Source of the DNA: Vibrio sp. SCSIO 43137
GTDB lineage: Bacteria > Pseudomonadota > Gammaproteobacteria > Enterobacterales > Vibrionaceae
DNA length: 64,000 bases
Reading direction: 5' to 3'
NCBI RefSeq assembly: GCF_028201475.1
Contig: NZ_CP116383.1
Location: forward strand, 1 to 64,000
Below are positions 58,756-64,000 of this stretch, piece after piece (positions within the stretch are counted from its first letter, which is position 1; each line of letters begins with the position of its first letter). The notes under the pieces were generated by a model. The model did no database searches, had not been told where the DNA came from, and saw nothing but the letters and a program-made list of their open reading frames with translations. Both the position numbers and the translations under genes were made by a program.

Positions 58756-59397
58756 CTATTTCTGAGCCAGTTTCTTCAGGAAGGCATCTGACTCGGCGAT
58801 GGCAGAGTTCATCTGCCTGATGGCGTATTGGATATCACGCTCCAGATTAGAAAACTCGCCTTTTAGTGAACCTATGGCACTGGCATTCAGGTTATGTTTC
58901 AGATACAGAGTGTTATCTCTTAAGGTATTCAGAACCGGTGTCATCTTCTGCTCTGCCATCTTCATTGCCCTGAGCATTTTGCTGTAAGAGGACTTGGTCT
59001 CTTTCATTTTCTGCTCACTGGCGCGGCGCAGGCTCTTGCTGGTATAGAGATCCAGCTCTTGCTGCCACTCATCAAACAGGGCATCGGAGACATCTTCAAT
59101 GGCGGAGATATTATCCCTGACATCCTGTGCGGCAGATTCACTGCTCTCGTATTTACTGTTGATATCTTTATAGACGCTTTCCAGCTCGCCACCATCAAAG
59201 TTGGTTAGTGCGGATAAGGCTTCAAGGGCACTGGTAAACTCCTGCTGAGCATCTTGTTGGGCGTTTCTGGCTTCTTCGACACGGTCCACCATAATATCCC
59301 GTTTATGGTAACCCACTTTTTCCATGGCAGAGTAGTAGGCTGACTGACACCCGGTCAGAATAAACAGAGACATTATCCCGGCGATAAAGTAACGCAT
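58756..59397 (-). CDS. DUF2959 family lipoprotein
   Basis: This 213-residue protein has a lipoprotein signal with lipobox LTGC (cysteine near residue 17). The rest is mostly alpha-helical and charged with coiled-coil character, matching DUF2959. No function is known. It is monocistronic and convergent with typA. Confidence 0.82.
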   Translation of the reverse strand: MRYFIAGIMSLFILTGCQSAYYSAMEKVGYHKRDIMVDRVEEARNAQQDAQQEFTSALEALSALTNFDGGELESVYKDINSKYESSESAAQDVRDNISAIEDVSDALFDEWQQELDLYTSKSLRRASEQKMKETKSSYSKMLRAMKMAEQKMTPVLNTLRDNTLYLKHNLNASAIGSLKGEFSNLERDIQYAIRQMNSAIAESDAFLKKLAQK

Positions 59398-59467
59398 AGT
59401 GCTTTCCTTTGCTTTTCCTATGAAGTTGTATGACCATAGAATGGCTTAGTTAGATAGGAGAAACAAG

Positions 59468-60385
59468 TTGAGAATTGAGCTTATTACCAGACAGGGGTTG
59501 TTTTTTTTGCGTTATCTTATGACGCGCATGTCCCATGACAGAATAAACGTAAACGCCGGTTATCTTGCCTATATTACCTTGCTGTCAATCGTACCTATGC
59601 TGACGGTGCTGCTGTCTGTTCTCTCTTCTTTTTCGGTGTTCTCTAATTCCGGTGAAGTGATCCAGAACTTTGTTATTACCAACTTTGTTCCGGCAGCCGG
59701 TGAAGCCGTTAAACATGCACTGACCGAGTTTGTAGCCAATACCGGCAAGATGACAGCGGTAGGTGGTGTGTTTCTGTTTGTGGCGGCACTGATGTTGATC
59801 TCTAATATCGATAAGAACCTGAACTATATCTGGCGGGTAAAGAAAAAACGCCGGGCGGTGTTCTCATTCTCTATGTACTGGATGGTGCTGACCCTTGGGC
59901 CTATTTTGGTTGGTGCCAGCATTGCCGTGACCTCTTACATTACCTCTCTGACTCTGCTGGATAGTGCTGCTCTCTCTAGTGTCTATAACCTGATGTTGCG
60001 CTGGCTTCCGCTGATACTCTCTTTCTTCGCCTTTATGGGGCTGTATATGCTGGTGCCTAACCTTAAGGTTCGACCGGTTAATGCTGCTTTGGGGGCATTA
60101 ATCGCGGCTCTGCTGTTTGAGTTAAGTAAAAAAGCCTTTGCCGCCTATATCACAGCTTTTCCTTCCTATCAGTTAATTTACGGTGCTCTGGCAGCGATTC
60201 CTATTCTGTTTGTCTGGGTATACCTCTGTTGGCTGATTGTTTTGATTGGCGCAGAGGTGACGGCGGCAATGGGAGAGAGGCAACACTGGTGTAGTGACGA
60301 AGAGGTGGTACACTCTTTAGCCCGTAAAACAGAAACATCAGAAAAAGGAAACCACAGTGATAGCCCTGATTCAGAGAGTGAGTGA
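59468..60385 (+). CDS. yihY: YihY family inner membrane protein
   Basis: This 305-residue membrane protein belongs to the YihY/BrkB-like family. About six membrane segments are visible, beginning with [21 protein letters not shown], plus the family motifs [17 protein letters not shown] and [18 protein letters not shown]. The start is TTG at 59468 with AGGAG 8 bp upstream. It overlaps dtd by 29 bp. Older annotations call it ribonuclease BN by error. Confidence 0.9.
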   Translation: MRIELITRQGLFFLRYLMTRMSHDRINVNAGYLAYITLLSIVPMLTVLLSVLSSFSVFSNSGEVIQNFVITNFVPAAGEAVKHALTEFVANTGKMTAVGGVFLFVAALMLISNIDKNLNYIWRVKKKRRAVFSFSMYWMVLTLGPILVGASIAVTSYITSLTLLDSAALSSVYNLMLRWLPLILSFFAFMGLYMLVPNLKVRPVNAALGALIAALLFELSKKAFAAYITAFPSYQLIYGALAAIPILFVWVYLCWLIVLIGAEVTAAMGERQHWCSDEEVVHSLARKTETSEKGNHSDSPDSESE

Positions 60386-60791
60386 ATCTTCAGTAAAAGT
60401 AGATGGTGAGATAGTTGGTGAAATTGGCAAAGGTTTGCTGGTTCTGCTTGGGGTTGAGAAAGGCGATGATGAGGCGAAAGCCAAACGCCTGATGGAAAGG
60501 GTTACTACCTACCGGGTATTTGGTGACGATGAAGATAAGATGAACCTGAACGTTAAGCAGGTGGGTGGTAGCGTACTGGTTGTCTCTCAGTTTACTCTGC
60601 CTGCGGATACCAAAAAAGGAACCCGTGCCGGGTTTTCCCGTGGTGCTCATCCTGAAGATGCAGAGCGTTTGTACAATTACTTTTCTGACATGTGTGAGCA
60701 GGTGTTGCCGACAGAGAGAGGGCGCTTTGCTGCAGATATGAAGGTTTCATTGGTTAATGACGGTCCGGTCACCTTCTGGCTGCAGGTGTAA
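60357..60791 (+). CDS. dtd: D-aminoacyl-tRNA deacylase
   Basis: Dtd hydrolyses D-aminoacyl-tRNAs, protecting translation from D-amino acids. The 144-residue protein shows the two signature motifs [19 protein letters not shown] and [11 protein letters not shown]. It starts with GTG at 60357 inside the end of yihY, so it is translationally coupled, and yiiD follows 57 bp later as in E. coli. Confidence 0.95.
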   Translation: MIALIQRVSESSVKVDGEIVGEIGKGLLVLLGVEKGDDEAKAKRLMERVTTYRVFGDDEDKMNLNVKQVGGSVLVVSQFTLPADTKKGTRAGFSRGAHPEDAERLYNYFSDMCEQVLPTERGRFAADMKVSLVNDGPVTFWLQV

Positions 60792-60848
60792 CCGGATAAC
60801 AAACCCTGCGTGTATTATAATTTAAGGCTCAACTAAAAAAGGATTTTT

Positions 60849-61754
60849 ATGTTTAAACTGATCACGCCCAGAACCGAAAACCAGATAGCGAAATATTATA
60901 ACTTCCGCTGGCAGATGCTGCGGGAACCTCTGCAGCTACCGGAAGGGTCTGAGCGGGATGAGTATGATGAAATGAGTCATCACCGCATGATTGTTGACGG
61001 GCGTGGACGCCCTATGGCAATCGGTCGCCTCTATATCACCCCTGATAACGAAGCTCAGATCCGCTATATGGCAGTAAAGCCTAACCGGCGTGGTAAAGGG
61101 CTGGGTTCCTTGATCCTTGTCGCTTTAGAGTCATTTGCCAGACAGGAAGGCGTTAAACGACTTGTCTGTAATGCCCGTCAGGAAGCCATTGCCTTTTACG
61201 AGAAGAACGAGTTTGAAAGTAAAGGTGAGCTGAGCGAACAGGTAGGTAAAAACCGCCATCAGCAGATGGTGAAGCAGCTGGATCCGCTGGATAATATTCT
61301 CAGAAAGCCTCAGTGGTGTGCCGAATTGCAGGAGCGTTGGGAGCAGCAGATCCCAATCAGCGACAAGATGGGCATCAAGATAAACCAGTATACAGGCTAC
61401 CAGTTTGAGTGCTCAGCCCAGCTTAACCCGAACCTGAATCCGCGCAATTCAATGTTTGCCGGGTCAGCTTTTACTCTGGCGACATTAACCGGCTGGGGGA
61501 TGACATGGCTGTTGATGCGCGAACGCAACCTGAGAGCCGATATCGTATTAGCGGATAGTAAAATCCGCTACCGGCATCCGGTGGAAGAAACGCCGATGGC
61601 TTCTACTTCTCTGGACGGTATCAGCGGTGATCTGGATCGGCTAAAGAGCGGCCGCAAGGCCAGAGTGATCGTTCAGGTGACTATCCATAGTGGTGATGTT
61701 GCTGCAGTACAGTTTACCGGTACTTATGTTCTTCTGCCCGCTAGTGACTTATAG
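60849..61754 (+). CDS. yiiD: GNAT acetyltransferase-hotdog fusion YiiD
   Basis: This 301-residue protein fuses an N-terminal GNAT acetyltransferase (about 1-145, acetyl-CoA loop RRGKGLGSLIL) to a C-terminal YiiD_C hotdog thioesterase-like domain (about 155-300, with NPRNSMFAGSAFTLATLTGWG). Related proteins in Pseudomonas (FabY type) take part in fatty-acid initiation, but the function of YiiD is not settled. AAGGA precedes the ATG. It is third in yihY-dtd-yiiD. Confidence 0.9.
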   Translation: MFKLITPRTENQIAKYYNFRWQMLREPLQLPEGSERDEYDEMSHHRMIVDGRGRPMAIGRLYITPDNEAQIRYMAVKPNRRGKGLGSLILVALESFARQEGVKRLVCNARQEAIAFYEKNEFESKGELSEQVGKNRHQQMVKQLDPLDNILRKPQWCAELQERWEQQIPISDKMGIKINQYTGYQFECSAQLNPNLNPRNSMFAGSAFTLATLTGWGMTWLLMRERNLRADIVLADSKIRYRHPVEETPMASTSLDGISGDLDRLKSGRKARVIVQVTIHSGDVAAVQFTGTYVLLPASDL

Positions 61755-61786
61755 CTAATAACTGGTTGTTTTTTGTTCAAACTCAG

Positions 61787-63673
61787 TTATTGACAGCTAT
61801 TTTTGGATTCAACCTTATTATTCAATAGGTTGAAATTGTCGGATTTACACTTATCTTTAAGTTGCAGCAGCAGCTTATTTTTATCCTGAGTCAGTAGATC
61901 GTACTGTCCTGATAGTGTTCCCTGCATGCCTTTGCCACTTAGACGGACATCCGGAAATGAGATTCTTCCGCGATTGGATGTCAGATTAAAGTCCGATATT
62001 TCAACGGGTTGCGCCACAATATTTGACTCGCTGCTGGCGGTGATCAGAACAGCATCCCGGAGTGAGCCTTTTAAACTGCCGGTCAGGCTATGGTTAAAGC
62101 TCAGCTTATCCGCTGCAAGGCCGGATGCCTGCAGTTGAAAGTCACTGCTGGCTTCAAACTGAAACGGCAGATCCAGCCAGGGTGCAAACAGGCTGGATGG
62201 TAGACCATAGGCCGAGGCCTCCAGATGCCATGGCCTGCTGATTTTATCCAGCTGGTAAACGCCATTGGCTTCGATTAGCCCCTCTTCCAGAGGAATAAAA
62301 ACGTCACTCAGTTCCCACAGTCCGTTGCGGCTGTTCATATTGATAACCGGGTGGCTTGAATAGAGGTCATCATAGCTGGCGTTATTGGCGGTAATGCCCA
62401 GCTTGCCGTTCCATAGTGCCGCTTTGCCATTTTGACGCAATGATAACTTACTGCCTTCTACATTTAGTCCGGAGACTTGCCAGTTAGGCTCTTGTGCCAG
62501 CTGTATAAACTGTGAGTGCTGGATTTTAAGATCCTGAATAGATAGGGTATCGAGCTTAGCAAGTCGGGATTGTAGCTCTGTCAGCAGTGATTGCTCTTCG
62601 TTAATCCATTTCAGACCAGAAATATACAGGCGGGACAGCTTAAGGGAGTCAGGTTGATATTCACCGCTGGCCTGAAACAGCCCTTTTTGAAATTCAGTTG
62701 TGCCCTCTTCAAGGGTGATTTTTTCTGGTTCGAAGTAGAGCTCAAATACCGGCTCTAACAGCAGTTGCTCATCAAAACCGATACTCTCCGCACTCACGGA
62801 GATATAGCCGTTTGACTGCTGCCACTTTTCAAACGGCAGAGTAATATTCTCAACCGACAGGTTAGCATTAACCAGTTGCCATTGAGGAAGCTCAATAGTG
62901 CTGTCGAGCATATCTAAGCTATTGACTGAGGAGATATGCCCCAGAATTCCCTGCCAGTCCAGATCACTGATCTCGCGCCATTTCTGTTTGTTCAGGCGTA
63001 GCTGATCAATAGTGACATTAACCAGAGACCAGCCATCCTCATATTGCTCGGCCTGCCCTGATACCTTACCGCCACGCCAGTTAAATGATGCGCCATAGAT
63101 GGTACTTTCGCTGGCCTTAAAGTCAGCATCGACAAGTAGGTTGTTAAAGGCCTCTCCCTGCCAGTAAACCTGTGTTGCCGAGAACTGGATGTTTCCGAAC
63201 GGCAAAAGATTCTGCTCGGTAAACTCAGGCTGTTCAATCTGTATATTGATATCTCGGGCAATAAACTGGTTGTCCGAATAATCAAGATTGGTCAGGGCTA
63301 TCTGACGGATATTTACACGCTCTGACAGCGCTATATCCGGCAAGCCTTGCTGTAGGGAAAGCCCGTTTATCAACAGGCTGTTGATGGCGATTTTATCTGA
63401 CAGCAGAGAAGGAACATCCAGCCAGATATCTAACTGAGCGACACTAAGGGGTTGCTGTTGATTTTGTTGGATCTCGAGATTGTTCAGGGTGAGCTGATTG
63501 GGATAGCTGTATTTAGCCTGCTCAACGCTAATAGGGGTTTGTGAGTAGTTCTGCAGCAGATAATTGACTACTTTACTGGCATGCTGGGACTGCATTACCC
63601 AGTATAGTCCGGCTGTTGAAACCAGAATTATCAGAAAGATTGCTGAGAATAGTAGAACCAGAGCTTTTTTCAT
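61787..63673 (-). CDS. AsmA-like family protein
   Basis: This 628-residue protein has an N-terminal membrane anchor (about 4-27) and a long periplasmic region of beta-rich, leucine-regular repeats with an AsmA-type start (VVNYLLQNYSQTPISVEQAKYSYPNQLTLNNLEI). Such proteins are thought to move or organise lipids at the cell envelope. The C-terminal part resembles the AsmA_2 domain with weakly conserved SGQYDLL. It stands alone between yiiD and pckA. Confidence 0.82.
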   Translation of the reverse strand: MKKALVLLFSAIFLIILVSTAGLYWVMQSQHASKVVNYLLQNYSQTPISVEQAKYSYPNQLTLNNLEIQQNQQQPLSVAQLDIWLDVPSLLSDKIAINSLLINGLSLQQGLPDIALSERVNIRQIALTNLDYSDNQFIARDINIQIEQPEFTEQNLLPFGNIQFSATQVYWQGEAFNNLLVDADFKASESTIYGASFNWRGGKVSGQAEQYEDGWSLVNVTIDQLRLNKQKWREISDLDWQGILGHISSVNSLDMLDSTIELPQWQLVNANLSVENITLPFEKWQQSNGYISVSAESIGFDEQLLLEPVFELYFEPEKITLEEGTTEFQKGLFQASGEYQPDSLKLSRLYISGLKWINEEQSLLTELQSRLAKLDTLSIQDLKIQHSQFIQLAQEPNWQVSGLNVEGSKLSLRQNGKAALWNGKLGITANNASYDDLYSSHPVINMNSRNGLWELSDVFIPLEEGLIEANGVYQLDKISRPWHLEASAYGLPSSLFAPWLDLPFQFEASSDFQLQASGLAADKLSFNHSLTGSLKGSLRDAVLITASSESNIVAQPVEISDFNLTSNRGRISFPDVRLSGKGMQGTLSGQYDLLTQDKNKLLLQLKDKCKSDNFNLLNNKVESKNSCQ

Positions 63674-63736
63674 TGCAGATGAACTCGTTTAAACCGTTAT
63701 ATACGAGACTGACGCAAAAAGTGATTAAATTCAAAT

Positions 63737-63761
63737 AAAAAGCCCCTCGATTGAGGGGCTT
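63737..63761. terminator. Terminator after pckA
   Basis: AGCCCCTC pairs with GAGGGGCT across GATT, followed on the minus strand by TTTTATTTG. Confidence 0.85.
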
Positions 63762-63781
63762 AGTCATAGTTTTGAGTTAAT

Positions 63782-64000
63782 TTAGTCTAGCTGAGGGCCC
63801 GCTGAAACCAGTGCCGCACCGTCAGCATTATCAGTGTACTTCTCAAAGTTCTTAATAAAGCGCTGTGCCAGATCTTCAGCTTTGCTTTCCCACTGTAGCG
63901 GATCGGTATACGTATCGCGTGGGTCAAGAATCGCCGGATCAACACCCGGAAGAGCCATAGGTACTTCAAGGTTAAATACCGGAATCTGCTTAGTTTCAGC
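63782..64000 (-). CDS. pckA: Phosphoenolpyruvate carboxykinase (ATP), partial
   Basis: Only the last 72 codons are in the window; the gene continues beyond 64000. The minus-strand frame reads [19 protein letters not shown], then [20 protein letters not shown] and ends [10 protein letters not shown], which matches the C-terminus of ATP-dependent PckA. PckA makes phosphoenolpyruvate from oxaloacetate in gluconeogenesis. Confidence 0.92.
   Translation of the reverse strand, partial: AETKQIPVFNLEVPMALPGVDPAILDPRDTYTDPLQWESKAEDLAQRFIKNFEKYTDNADGAALVSAGPQLD

Noticed and set aside
63787..63969. 60-residue minus-strand frame at the right edge
   Set aside because: The real minus-strand frame there is the pckA C-terminus, read in another phase.

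Overview
The window is a chromosomal segment of a gammaproteobacterium of the family Vibrionaceae, almost certainly a Vibrio. The evidence is Vibrio-like DnaA, GyrB and 16S rRNA sequence, an rrn operon with a Glu-Lys-Val tRNA spacer, a long RyhB-type sRNA between hemB and polA, Spot 42 downstream of polA, and a familiar order of housekeeping genes. I see no prophage, insertion sequence, CRISPR array or genomic island. The unusual content lies in the non-coding DNA.

Layout. 1-7.1 kb: a GATC-rich DnaA-box region, then dnaA-dnaN-recF-gyrB, then ibpA behind a heat-shock promoter and a ROSE-type RNA thermometer. 7.1-18 kb: mostly minus strand, with avtA, glyQS, tusA, acuI and fadBA (FadR-like operator); a LysR regulator and a candidate sRNA or attenuator lie on the plus strand. 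18-20.7 kb: yigZ-trkH-hemG. 20.7-27 kb: a complete rRNA operon (two promoters, 16S, tRNA-Glu/Lys/Val, 23S, 5S), a following tRNA-Ser, and an odd hairpin-rich element that carries copies of the tRNA-Ser 3' end. 27-33 kb: a chemoreceptor, a lone carbamate kinase, an HDOD protein and a DMT transporter, with an FNR-like site in a palindrome-rich gap. 33-39 kb: rmuC (LexA-like box), ubiE-ubiJ-ubiB, tatABC with a terminator-like hairpin between tatB and tatC. 39-46 kb: tatD, hemB, ryhB (two Fur boxes), polA (DnaA box), spf, a second small-RNA candidate and engB. 46-51 kb: a cytochrome c4-like dihaem protein, a CsrB-family sRNA, a methyltransferase, yihI, a DUF2489 protein and hemN. 51-57 kb: add, then the nitrogen regulon glnA-glnL-glnG with a sigma-54 promoter and three NtrC sites. 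57-64 kb: typA, a DUF2959 lipoprotein, yihY-dtd-yiiD, an AsmA-like protein, and the 3' end of pckA.

The genes form several functional sets: replication initiation and repair (dnaA, dnaN, recF, gyrB, polA, rmuC), translation (rrn, tRNAs, glyQS, dtd, typA, engB, yihI), ubiquinone, haem and Tat-dependent respiration (ubiEJB, hemB, hemG, hemN, cytochrome c, tatABC), fatty-acid oxidation (fadBA) and nitrogen control (glnALG). Up to five small RNAs sit between them: ryhB, spf and a CsrB-family RNA are recognised by sequence or architecture, and two are inferred from a promoter plus an intrinsic terminator.
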